A DNA stretch of 64,000 nucleotides, taken from Tritrichomonas musculus (Eukaryota; Parabasalia; Tritrichomonadida; Tritrichomonadidae). The notes under the pieces were generated by a model, which was given only the letters and a program-made list of their open reading frames with translations, did no database searches and was not told the origin of the DNA. Positions 46,972-55,037 of this stretch are shown here, one piece after another. Positions within the stretch are counted from its first letter, which is position 1. The number at the start of each line of letters is the position of its first letter. The DNA lies in NCBI GenBank assembly GCA_039105265.1, contig JAPFFF010000002.1, forward strand, positions 930,001-994,000, in the 5' to 3' direction. Position numbers and translations under genes: made by a program.

Positions 46972-47202
46972 TTTTTTAGATATCGGATTTCCGTTTTTGT
47001 CAAAATATGTAAAACCGTCATTACCAAAATATTGAGAGACAGGATTATTAGAATTGTCAAAATGTGGTATTTTATCAGCGATTTCTCCTACTACTGGTAT
47101 TTTCCCAACAACAGATATTGTTTTATTCCAGCCATGTTTAAAGCCATTAGCAAAATCTTTAACTCCTTCTTTTAATTTTTTAAAGAATGAACCAAAAGCC
47201 AT
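46966..47202 (-). CDS. Small amphipathic protein with MAFGxFxKKL start, 78 aa
   Basis: Start chosen at MAFGSFFKKLKEGVKDFANG (47202) by analogy with the protein at 41754; an in-frame ATG lies seven codons upstream. The N-terminal 40 residues form a strongly amphipathic, cationic segment with Phe, Gly and Val, followed by a Gly/Asp/Asn-rich tail (NDGFTYFDKNGNPISKKS). It is reminiscent of small membrane-active virion peptides, but no homology can be shown by eye. Confidence 0.55.
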   Translation of the reverse strand: MAFGSFFKKLKEGVKDFANGFKHGWNKTISVVGKIPVVGEIADKIPHFDNSNNPVSQYFGNDGFTYFDKNGNPISKKS

Positions 47203-47223
47203 GTGTATTTTTTTTTCAGTCAT

Positions 47224-47372
47224 TTTAAAAAAATTTTTTAATGAACTTGACGAGGAACATTTTTGTTTGAATTTATTTTTTTTTGACCAATAGGGATTTA
47301 CCTTTATTGTTGTGAATATTTTTGATAGGGACCTTTCACTTCACAATAATTTATCTCGGATAAAAAACAAAC
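47224..47372 (+). promoter_or_regulatory. Class 1 promoter of the primase-helicase gene
   Basis: CTTGACGAGGAACATTTTTG at 47246-47265, then about 60 bases of T-rich sequence and GGGACCTTTCACTTCACAAT, 40 bases before ATG 47373. TTTCACTTCA fits the initiator. Confidence 0.68.
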
Positions 47373-49868
47373 ATGACGGATTCCGAAAAACATCCAGGGT
47401 GTGTTTACTTTATAAATTGTTTTGCTTGGTCAAAAAAGAAAATCCCTTTAGAACTTGAATATGACGTGATAGATAAATGGTTCTGGAATAAAATTCCTTT
47501 TAATGAAGTTTTAGGATTTGATATTTTTTATCATCTCTATTTTGATTTTGATTCAATATCATCTGTCGAAGAATTTGATGATGTCAAAAAATGGTTAGAT
47601 TCTCTGACTGAAATTTTCGGTCCATATTCGATAGGAGGATATACAAAATCACAAGAATTAGAAGTCAAAACAGGATTAAAAAGAATCGAAGATGCTGATC
47701 ATTTTTGTTCGATTCATGTAATATTTTATACGACAAAGATAAAAGGGACAGAAATTCAAGAAATTATGAAATATAAATCAGGATTTGAATATAATGTTCA
47801 TCGTCTCTGTGATCCAAATGTTTATAAATTAGGAACTCGACAAATTTTTAGACATGCTTTATCAAATAAAATTTATGGTCCTGGAGATGAAAGAAACAAG
47901 ATGATAGCTGGATGTTTGATGGATAAAAAGACACCTTCCCAACATATTGTTCAAATTAGAGGATTTGAAAAAGAAATTCCAAGAGAAGAATGGTCAAAAG
48001 TATTTAAGAAAATTGAACAACCAAAAAAAGAAAAAACAAAAAAAATAGTAGATGATTGGTCAAGAGAAGATATTGACCCAGAAGATTTTGAAATCAAAAC
48101 TGATTTAATAAATATGACTCCTGAAGAATTACATGAATTAATGATAGAATTTGAGCCGACTTTCCCAAATTTTGAAAAGATAATGGTAAATTTATTTCAT
48201 TCTCCTTTCGACCAAGAATACATGACTTTTATGGTTAAAAATTGGTATTTTGCAAGAAATGACCATCACAATTTAACGACGATAGATGATTATTCAGAGA
48301 AATATTATGAAAAAGTTGATTCAAATAAATGGTTCTTCTCAATATTAAATCATCTTGACGCAACAAAAAAAAGATATTATCTTGAGAAATATGCAAATAA
48401 TCATATTGATGAATCTATCGAAGTTGATCTACAAGACCAATTTTCTTTATTCGATATTCGCAAAAAAGATTATCAAAATAAGAATGGAATTAGGGTTGGG
48501 GAATTCTTATCAGATTTAAAGAAAGTCTTAATTGTTGTAGATTGTGCAAAAAGCCTTTATTTTATTAAAGATATTGATATTGATGAGAAGACAATGAAAT
48601 TTTCCCCTCTTGACGATGCAGGATTTAAACTCAAAATGACTTCGATAAATTTGGGATATTATTTCGAAGCAAAGAAGAAAAAAACAATAAATGCTTATCA
48701 AATCTTTTGTGCTGGGAAGAACAAAAATTTTTTCATGCGAAGACAAATCAAATTTTATTCAGATAATCCAGAATTTTTTAGCATTTTTTATGGATATCAA
48801 TATTCCCCTCTCAAAGAAATAGAAATGCCTATTATTCAGCCATTTTTGAATCATATTCATGATATTATTGCAGATAACAATGATGAATTATATGAATATA
48901 TCTTGAATTGGGTATCCTATATTATTCAAAATATAAATGGAAAAACAGAAACTGCTCTTGTTTTGACAGGTAAAGAAGGGACGGGAAAAAATACTTTTAC
49001 TGATTCAATTTGCCATCTCCTCAAAGGATATTCAGAAGATAATATCAATAAAATTGACCAAATTGTCGGTTCGTACAATTCCTTATTGGAAAACAAGAAA
49101 TTGATAATCTGTAATGAATTATCGTCTGCAGATAACAATCAATTTATAGATTTTGATACATTAAAGTCTGTTATTACAGAGAAAACAATCATCATTTCAG
49201 AGAAATATCAACCATCAAGACCTGCTGAAAATGTCGTTAATTTGATCTTTTTATCGAATCATGATTGTCCCGTACGACTTTATCAAGGCGATAGACGTTA
49301 TGTCGTTTCAGAAACTTCGTCTGCTAGAAAAGATGATTTTGCATATTTTAAGGCTTTGAATGAATTATTTCGAAATGAAAAATTTTATCCAAATTTATTC
49401 ACTTACTTTTGGACAAGAGATATTTCTCAATGGAATTCTCGAATCTTACCTCAGACCGCAGCAAGGACAAGAATCATCGATAATTCAAAAAGTGCTTATG
49501 AATTGTTTATTGAAGAAAATTTAGATGATTTCAAAGCAGGAATCTCAAAGGATGAATCATATCTTTATTTCAAAACTTTTGCAAAAAACTATGGATTCAA
49601 AGAATGTAATATCTCTACTTATAAAACCAAAATGACTTCTTACTGCAAAGAAATAAGAATTCATCTTGGAGGGCAAAAAGTTCGGGCATTTCGAATAAGA
49701 GATGATAAATTAGAGAAATTCGAAAATGATAGGGATGAAGTATCTGACGAAGATGAGCCTGCAGAGTTATTGCCTCCCGATCTTTTGAAGACTCAAAAAG
49801 AACCTATCCCAAAAATATCTTTAGATGCAGAGGTCATCCTTGAAGAGGAGGAAGAAGAAATGGATTAA
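47373..49868 (+). CDS. Primase (AEP-like) plus superfamily 3 helicase
   Basis: 831-residue replication protein resembling the primase-helicases of large DNA viruses (D5 type). N-terminal domain: HLYFDFDS (about 53-60) fits the hhhDhD metal motif of archaeo-eukaryotic primases, CSIHVIF (about 111-117) the sxH motif, and KLGTRQIFRHALSNKIYG a later basic motif. The middle contains SLFDIRKKDYQ and IRVGEFLSDLKK. SF3 helicase: Walker A TGKEGTGKNTF (about 532-541), Walker B KKLIICNEL (about 575-583), motif C LIFLSNHD (about 624), then a conserved QGDRRYVV. The C-terminal tail is acidic (EEEEEEMD). Presumably unwinds and primes DNA synthesis, although the same element has a protein-primed polymerase. 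Confidence 0.88.
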   Translation: MTDSEKHPGCVYFINCFAWSKKKIPLELEYDVIDKWFWNKIPFNEVLGFDIFYHLYFDFDSISSVEEFDDVKKWLDSLTEIFGPYSIGGYTKSQELEVKTGLKRIEDADHFCSIHVIFYTTKIKGTEIQEIMKYKSGFEYNVHRLCDPNVYKLGTRQIFRHALSNKIYGPGDERNKMIAGCLMDKKTPSQHIVQIRGFEKEIPREEWSKVFKKIEQPKKEKTKKIVDDWSREDIDPEDFEIKTDLINMTPEELHELMIEFEPTFPNFEKIMVNLFHSPFDQEYMTFMVKNWYFARNDHHNLTTIDDYSEKYYEKVDSNKWFFSILNHLDATKKRYYLEKYANNHIDESIEVDLQDQFSLFDIRKKDYQNKNGIRVGEFLSDLKKVLIVVDCAKSLYFIKDIDIDEKTMKFSPLDDAGFKLKMTSINLGYYFEAKKKKTINAYQIFCAGKNKNFFMRRQIKFYSDNPEFFSIFYGYQYSPLKEIEMPIIQPFLNHIHDIIADNNDELYEYILNWVSYIIQNINGKTETALVLTGKEGTGKNTFTDSICHLLKGYSEDNINKIDQIVGSYNSLLENKKLIICNELSSADNNQFIDFDTLKSVITEKTIIISEKYQPSRPAENVVNLIFLSNHDCPVRLYQGDRRYVVSETSSARKDDFAYFKALNELFRNEKFYPNLFTYFWTRDISQWNSRILPQTAARTRIIDNSKSAYELFIEENLDDFKAGISKDESYLYFKTFAKNYGFKECNISTYKTKMTSYCKEIRIHLGGQKVRAFRIRDDKLEKFENDRDEVSDEDEPAELLPPDLLKTQKEPIPKISLDAEVILEEEEEEMD

Positions 49869-49904
49869 AAAAAGATTAATTAAAAAATTTTTTTTTCAAC
49901 TTTT

Positions 49905-50310
49905 TATTGATTTTTTTATCTTGGTTTAATGGACCAAATACCGGACCAATCTTGATCTGGAAAACTTTTATAGAGAGGCGATTTTTTGATTTTCCCAAAT
50001 GATCGAAAAATAATTTGATTTTCAGTGAAAAAATCTTTTTATAAGATTGGTCCCAAGATTGGTTCCAAAACTGGTCCTCCTAAGATCCTATATATTTTAT
50101 AGCTAAAACCAAGGGTTTTTTGAACAGCTTCTTTTTGAACCGCTGAATTTTTTTGAGATATTAGAATTTCAAGATTGGTCCAGGACCAGATTTTTGGTCC
50201 ATTAACCAGGATAAATCAACCCAAAATCGATCATTACTGAAAATTTTCAAGATTGGTCCCAAGATTGGTCCCAAAATTGGTCCTTCAAGATTGGTCCACC
50301 CTCAAAAATA
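49905..50310. repeat. Dispersed repeat of about 400 bp, copy 1 (AAGATTGGTCC-rich)
   Basis: Nearly identical to 56465-56875. It begins ATCTTGGTTTAATGGACCAA and contains many copies of AAGATTGGTCC or its complement GGACCAATCTT. It ends with AAGATTGGTCCACCCTCAAA; this copy lacks the last bases of the inverted end seen in copy 2. Non-coding; it lies in the intergenic gap between the primase-helicase and the minus-strand gene at 50364. Confidence 0.85.
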
Positions 50311-50363
50311 ACAAAAATACAAAAAAAAATATATTTTTTATCTAGGTGAATAATTTTTTTTAT

Positions 50364-50675
50364 TTAATCTTTTTTCGAAGTAATATTTTCAAAATCTTCA
50401 AGATTTAAAATATCTCCATATTCTTTAGATAAGAGAAGAGGTTTTGATGAATCATCTTCATCAGGCTTTAATTTGGCTTCGATTTGGAGTTTTATTTTTT
50501 GTTTCTTATTTTTTCCTTCAGACTTCAAAAGAAGATTTTGAATAGAGGTAGCGGTTTTTTGTAAATCATCAATTTTATCCCAAAGAATATCGATGGAATT
50601 TTCGATGTTGATAGTTTTAAATAATATCTTATTGGTTCGTAATCTTGATTTCCGAAGAGAGTTTCTGGAAGACAT
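50364..50675 (-). CDS. Coiled-coil protein, 103 aa
   Basis: Begins MSSRNSLRKSRLRTNKILFK with a basic N-terminus, then a coiled coil (IDILWDKIDDLQKTATSIQN) and a charged end. The start is supported by TATCACTTTTTTTTAAAACA upstream. It shares a divergent class 1 promoter with the gene at 50771. No family is recognised. Confidence 0.62.
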   Translation of the reverse strand: MSSRNSLRKSRLRTNKILFKTINIENSIDILWDKIDDLQKTATSIQNLLLKSEGKNKKQKIKLQIEAKLKPDEDDSSKPLLLSKEYGDILNLEDFENITSKKD

Positions 50676-50770
50676 TATGTTTTAAAAAAAAGTGATATGT
50701 CTTGATGAAGCACATCATTGATATATCTTTTTTTTGTTCCTCGTCAAGTTGATTCATTTTTTTGTTTCGA
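50676..50770. promoter_or_regulatory. Divergent class 1 promoter
   Basis: The CTTGACGAGGAAC box on the minus strand (complement GTTCCTCGTCAAG at 50736-50748) lies between TATCACTTTTTTTT toward the left gene and GATTCATTTTTTTG toward the right gene (ATG 50771). Confidence 0.68.
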
Positions 50771-51097
50771 ATGACTTCTCAAGACCAACAACCATCAAAA
50801 AATCAAATAAGTATTCCTTTTGAAAACATCTCAGATGGTGAAAGAAAAGTTTTAGAAATTTTATCTCAAATTCATGCTCTTGAAGCAAAAGGAAAACAAA
50901 TATGCCAAAACCTTCATGAAATTCAAATTGAGGCAAATCGAAAACAGCAAGAACTTGATGATACAAAAAAATTGATTCATATAGCCAAAAATCAATTATG
51001 TTCTGAGATGAAGGATTTTGCAGCGATTGTTGATAAGCAAAATCAAAAAGAACAAAAAAAGGGATTTGCTTGGGATACTTGGACTAACCCAACTTAA
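50771..51097 (+). CDS. Coiled-coil protein, 108 aa
   Basis: Start at ATG 50771 (MTSQDQQPSKNQISIPFENI), just after ATTCATTTTTTTGTTTCGA. A central coiled coil (LEAKGKQICQNLHEIQIEAN; RKQQELDDTKKLIHIAKNQL) is followed by a short Trp-containing tail (GFAWDTWTNPT). No family is recognised. Convergent with the gene at 51118. Confidence 0.65.
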   Translation: MTSQDQQPSKNQISIPFENISDGERKVLEILSQIHALEAKGKQICQNLHEIQIEANRKQQELDDTKKLIHIAKNQLCSEMKDFAAIVDKQNQKEQKKGFAWDTWTNPT

Positions 51098-51117
51098 ATA
51101 AAAAAAAATTAATTTTT

Positions 51118-51501
51118 TTATTCAGATATCTTTAACTTTAAGGAATAAACCTCTTTTATGAGTTGTTCGATTTGATTTTTTTGTTGAGATATTTCAGTCT
51201 CCAATTTTTGGATATGACTTTCTTGTTCTTTCTCCCATTCTAAATTCTCTTCGAAGATGGAATGAATTTTTGTTTTTTGAATATTTAGTCTCTCAATAAG
51301 ACGTTGAATTTCTATATCCTTTTCGGCAATTTGATTTTTCATTTCTTGTTTTTCATGATCAGAATCGCGTATATGATTCAAAATGCTGGTTCCTAAACTT
51401 CTTGTTTGATTCAGAATATTCCAATTTTGTTCATGAATTTCGTGGAATTCCGATAAGACGTCTCGCCAAAAAGTATCTTGACTTGTTGTTGGTGTCTCCA
51501 T
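51118..51501 (-). CDS. Coiled-coil protein, 127 aa (class 1 promoter)
   Basis: Begins METPTTSQDTFWRDVLSEFH and is then almost entirely coiled coil (QEMKNQIAEKDIEIQRLIER-like, then KLETEISQQKNQIEQLIKEV). Upstream on the minus strand are CTTGACGAGGAACAAAAAAA (51552-51571) and TATTCACTTTTTTTT before the ATG. No family is recognised. Confidence 0.66.
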   Translation of the reverse strand: METPTTSQDTFWRDVLSEFHEIHEQNWNILNQTRSLGTSILNHIRDSDHEKQEMKNQIAEKDIEIQRLIERLNIQKTKIHSIFEENLEWEKEQESHIQKLETEISQQKNQIEQLIKEVYSLKLKISE

Positions 51502-51624
51502 TTTTTTAAAAAAAAGTGAATAGATAATTTATTAAAAAAAGGATTTGACAATTTTTTTGTTCCTCGTCAAGTTCAAAAAAATAAAAAAAAAAATAAAAAA
51601 ATTTAAAAAATTAAAATTGTTTAT

Positions 51625-51945
51625 TTACTTATCTTCTTGATCTTTTTCTATTTCTTCGTCTGGAGGAAGCAAATTCATTATTGCTTGGCAAGCTTGCTGG
51701 AGAGAATTCATTTTTTCTCGGCAGTGATCGCGAGATGTTTCTTCTCTTTTGATCCATTGAGGAGAGCATTGCAAATTGATTTTGTCAAGAGGACTCAATA
51801 ATTCAGGATCAGTATTCTTGAGATCTTCAAGTTCTTTTTCGTATTTCTTGACGAAATATTGATGGTGTTGCCAGTTTGCAAACTCATGAAGGAACTGAGA
51901 ATGGAGTTCAGTAAGGATTCTTGCATATTCGGATGCTGTTGTCAT
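51625..51945 (-). CDS. Helical protein, 106 aa (class 2 promoter)
   Basis: Begins MTTASEYARILTELHSQFLH. All-helical, with a Cys-containing second half (SRDHCREKMNSLQQACQAIM) and an acidic end. The start is supported by CATCATCACTTCATTTTTAT upstream; CTCAAAAAGTGGGC and GTAAGAATTTCTGCC (complement at 52019-52033) lie further out. No family is recognised. Confidence 0.68.
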   Translation of the reverse strand: MTTASEYARILTELHSQFLHEFANWQHHQYFVKKYEKELEDLKNTDPELLSPLDKINLQCSPQWIKREETSRDHCREKMNSLQQACQAIMNLLPPDEEIEKDQEDK

Positions 51946-52240
51946 GTTCCGGGAAAGAATAAAAATGAAGTGATGATGCGATGATGTGGCCTGGTAGGAT
52001 TTTGCCCACTTTTTGAGAGGCAGAAATTCTTACTTTTTTGACAACTTACCGGAGGCTCTGCCTCAGTCTTTCATAGAAAGCCGGGAGAACTTTTTGAGGC
52101 TCTATCTGGCAGATGAACTTTTTGAGAAGGCAGAAATTCTTACTTTTTTGCCGGCCAAAATTTTTGTGACCCGTCAAGTTGTTTGTCTCTTTCTTGAGTC
52201 AACAAAGACTTCACTTTTTATTTTTTGTTTTCCAAAAAAA
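51946..52240. promoter_or_regulatory. Back-to-back class 2 and class 1 promoter region
   Basis: Toward the left (minus strand): GTAAGAATTTCTGCC (52019-52033), CTCAAAAAGTGGGC, then CGCATCATCACTTCATTTTT and the ATG at 51945. A second copy of the box is at 52129-52143. Toward the right: a CGTCAAG word at 52172-52178, then GACTTCACTTTTTATTTTTT and the ATG at 52241. Confidence 0.68.
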
Positions 52241-52849
52241 ATGTCAGCACAAAAGATTCCTACTGAACAAAAAATTCCTGTTGATGAGGAAGAATCTGGT
52301 CCTGATTCCATTGAAGACATTTTTGATTCTACGATCGGTTATGCATTATTTAATCTAGACACCCAACTTGTAAACGTACAAAAATCGATATCTCAATTAG
52401 AAAAAATTCTCGAGGAAGCTTGGGATACTCTTCATGACTTATCTCAAAGTTTTTCTGAGAGATTCGGTTCTTTGACTCTATCTCAAATTGTTCAAAACAT
52501 ACAAGAAAACAAAACATTAAAAAATATTGAAAAAAATGAATATATGATTTTAGTTAGGACAGAAAATCATCCTCCAGATCAAGTTGAAATCTTTATTGCA
52601 TCACCAAAAATACATTCTTTCCAATCTCATCAAGCAGGAAGATACTCGAAAAAATATGATATCCAAGAGAAATATATGTCAGCTGACTTTTATTCGAAAC
52701 TCCAAGCGGAACTCAAGATTTGTAAATTCATTACTGACTGGAATGATAGGTCAAAATCTTTTTGGTGCAAAAAAGATACTCTCCCTTTGGTTATGAACTT
52801 GATTAAGATAAAGATTGCTGAATTCCGAAATAGCTCAGGAGAGCAATAA
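52241..52849 (+). CDS. Hypothetical protein, 202 aa
   Basis: Start at ATG 52241 (MSAQKIPTEQKIPVDEEESG), placed by CTTCACTTTTTATTTTTTGT upstream; the longer in-frame ORF runs through the promoter. Acidic N-terminus, then a coiled coil (LDTQLVNVQKSISQLEKILE), and a C-terminal globular part (YSKKYDIQEKYMSADFYSKL; SKSFWCKKDTLPLVMNLIKI). No family is recognised. It overlaps the convergent gene at 52835 by 15 bases. Confidence 0.62.
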   Translation: MSAQKIPTEQKIPVDEEESGPDSIEDIFDSTIGYALFNLDTQLVNVQKSISQLEKILEEAWDTLHDLSQSFSERFGSLTLSQIVQNIQENKTLKNIEKNEYMILVRTENHPPDQVEIFIASPKIHSFQSHQAGRYSKKYDIQEKYMSADFYSKLQAELKICKFITDWNDRSKSFWCKKDTLPLVMNLIKIKIAEFRNSSGEQ

Positions 52850-53080
52850 AGCTTCTAATAAAAAGCCTAATTTTTCTAATTCTTTTATCATCATCGCTTC
52901 AAACAAATTTAAAAAAGTTGAGTCATTTTCAATGTAGTCCATGAATGAATTCTCCAAAAAAGGTTCGGCTAAAATTTGTAATTCGGCGATAATTTCCTCT
53001 TTTTTTTGTTCATCATCGGTCAATCTCCAATTTTGGAGGTCTTCGAAGATTTTGCTGATTTTAGAAATTTTTGAAGACAT
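52835..53080 (-). CDS. Small protein, distant TDEEEK family, 81 aa
   Basis: Begins MSSKISKISKIFEDLQNWRL and continues TDDEQKKEEIIAELQILAEP, FLENSFMDYIENDSTFLNLF. The TD(D/E)EQKK, I..L..I/L, F...FM.(Y/N)I layout parallels the proteins at 40383 and 40653, so it is a likely third member. It lies 35 bp from the second helicase on the same strand. Function unknown. Confidence 0.55.
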   Translation of the reverse strand: MSSKISKISKIFEDLQNWRLTDDEQKKEEIIAELQILAEPFLENSFMDYIENDSTFLNLFEAMMIKELEKLGFLLEALLLS

Positions 53081-53115
53081 TTGAAATAAAATTAAAAATA
53101 ATAAAAAAATTAAGT

Positions 53116-54942
53116 TTATTGATTCGTCTTAAGACGATAATACTTTGTGCCTTGATAATCAAGGATATCACAAAAGACTGATACTATGATTTCGAAATTT
53201 TGGATATCCTTTGCTTTATAACCATTTTTAGGACACCATTTTCGATATGCTTCATAAGCAGTACTAGCTTGATATCCTCCTTCGAATTTTGATTTCCGAG
53301 ATTGAACAAAGAGAGATATTGGATTTCTTGAATAATCAAGAATTCTTTTTTTAGCTTTTGTCATTGGAAGATTTCGCCTTTCCCATCTTGAGATATCATT
53401 TCGTAAGAAATAAGATAGTAAATGAGAATAAAATTCTTCAGTGAAGGATGACTTTAAATCTCGAAAATATTCTAAATTATTCACTTTTGCAGATGATACT
53501 TCGGAAACAACAAATCGACGATCTCCTTCTTGAATCAATACAGGAGCAATATTATTTGAGACAAAGATGAAATTTGCATAAATTTGGACCGACTGAGTAT
53601 TTTGATATCTTTTTGTTATTTCTTGAATATTGTCTGTGATAAGAGTTTTGATTTTTTCGAAATCACTTTTCTTGTTTTCAACAAAAGAATTTGTCTCATT
53701 ACAGATGATTAATTTTTTGTTCAAAATAGTATCGTTAAAATTCCCCGAAACAGCTTGTATGGATGTATTTTTCCTGGCAAAATCACCTAATAATTCACAA
53801 ATCACATTCGTGAAAGTTGTCTTTCCTGAACCATGAGGACCTATCAAAATTAATGCAGTTTCTGTTTGTTCATTCGGCTTTTGAAAAACAAAAGATAACC
53901 AATTTATGATATAAATAGCCAATTGAGAATCTCCTGAACAAATTATTTGATGAATATGATCAATGAAAGGTTGAATAAGAGGCTGAGATATTGACGAAAC
54001 AAGAGGATAATCATATCCTTGAAATATTGAAAAAATGTCTGGGTCAGGAGATAAGAAACAAATCGATTTATACAAAAAATAATTTGGATTCATCCCTGCC
54101 GAATAAATAGAATATCCTGTCAATGATGCAAAAAATTTTATGGATTTGAGTTTTTCAACAAATTCTGATTTTGTAAAATATTGAATTTGGGGCTTTCTTG
54201 AACCTTCAGTATACATTTTCAAAATATATGGCTTTTTTTGTCGAGATTCAATTTGAGCAGCGACTCTTTTGAGATCTGAAATAAATTCCCCAACCCTTAT
54301 TCCAGTCCCTGTTGATTTGATATAATTTTTCTTTCGAAGATCAGAGAATGAAAAAATATCTTTCCCTTCTATTTTGCACAAAGGATTAACTGTATTATTG
54401 CAATATTGTTCTAAAATATAATTTTTTTGAGGAACAGATAAATGATTAATAATTTTGAAGAACCAAATATTATTTCGTTGAGATTTTCGATTTGATTGAG
54501 AGAATGCAGAATCGATAAATTCTGAATTTTGAGCATTAAACCATTCTAATAAAATAGGTTTTAAAACAGAATGTTTATATGGACCATTCAAAGAATATTT
54601 CAAAATTTTATTGAAATTCTCTGTTGTTGGTAAGAAAAGATTAAATAAATTGATTATATCAGAAGGAGGAATAAGAATCAAATCTTTTCTGATTTCAAGA
54701 TCATTTTCAGAAATTTCTGGTACAAAATAATTTGGGAAAATATTTTGTTTAACTTTATTTTGTTCCAAATTTTCTTCTTCCTCATCAGCAATAAAAGGAT
54801 TTGCATTTTCATTATTTTCTTCTTCTTCTTCAAGATATTGTTGAGATGTTGAAGTTGTTTGAGAAAATCTAATTTGTAAAAAATTTCTCGGTACTGATTC
54901 GATCGTACCATTTTGAGCTTCGATATATATCGGAGAAGACAT
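53116..54942 (-). CDS. Second superfamily 3 helicase
   Basis: About 608 residues from ATG 54942 (MSSPIYIEAQNGTIESVPRN), a start chosen because ATATCATTTTTATTTA directly precedes it. After an acidic, low-complexity N-terminus comes a region collinear with the middle of the primase-helicase at 47373 (IRVGEFISDLKRV; compare IRVGEFLSDLKKV). The SF3 helicase follows: Walker A IGPHGSGKTTF (about 364-374), Walker B KKLIICNET, motif C FIFVSNN and QEGDRRFVV. The primase domain of the other protein is absent. The two are paralogues within one element, so one may serve as a loader or accessory, or the pair may form a mixed ring; this is inference. Confidence 0.86.
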   Translation of the reverse strand: MSSPIYIEAQNGTIESVPRNFLQIRFSQTTSTSQQYLEEEEENNENANPFIADEEEENLEQNKVKQNIFPNYFVPEISENDLEIRKDLILIPPSDIINLFNLFLPTTENFNKILKYSLNGPYKHSVLKPILLEWFNAQNSEFIDSAFSQSNRKSQRNNIWFFKIINHLSVPQKNYILEQYCNNTVNPLCKIEGKDIFSFSDLRKKNYIKSTGTGIRVGEFISDLKRVAAQIESRQKKPYILKMYTEGSRKPQIQYFTKSEFVEKLKSIKFFASLTGYSIYSAGMNPNYFLYKSICFLSPDPDIFSIFQGYDYPLVSSISQPLIQPFIDHIHQIICSGDSQLAIYIINWLSFVFQKPNEQTETALILIGPHGSGKTTFTNVICELLGDFARKNTSIQAVSGNFNDTILNKKLIICNETNSFVENKKSDFEKIKTLITDNIQEITKRYQNTQSVQIYANFIFVSNNIAPVLIQEGDRRFVVSEVSSAKVNNLEYFRDLKSSFTEEFYSHLLSYFLRNDISRWERRNLPMTKAKKRILDYSRNPISLFVQSRKSKFEGGYQASTAYEAYRKWCPKNGYKAKDIQNFEIIVSVFCDILDYQGTKYYRLKTNQ

Positions 54943-55037
54943 TAAATAAAAATGATATGATATTGTATCATCGTCAAGTACCTTTTGGTAAAAGGTGAAG
55001 TGAAAAAATTTTTGAGAACTTGACTTCATTTTTATAC
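54943..55037. promoter_or_regulatory. Divergent promoter of second helicase and 303-aa gene
   Basis: Holds ACTTGACGATGA on the minus strand (complement CGTCAAG at 54972-54978). Initiator-like ATATCATTTTTATTTA lies toward the helicase and TTGACTTCATTTTTATAC toward ATG 55038. Confidence 0.62.
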
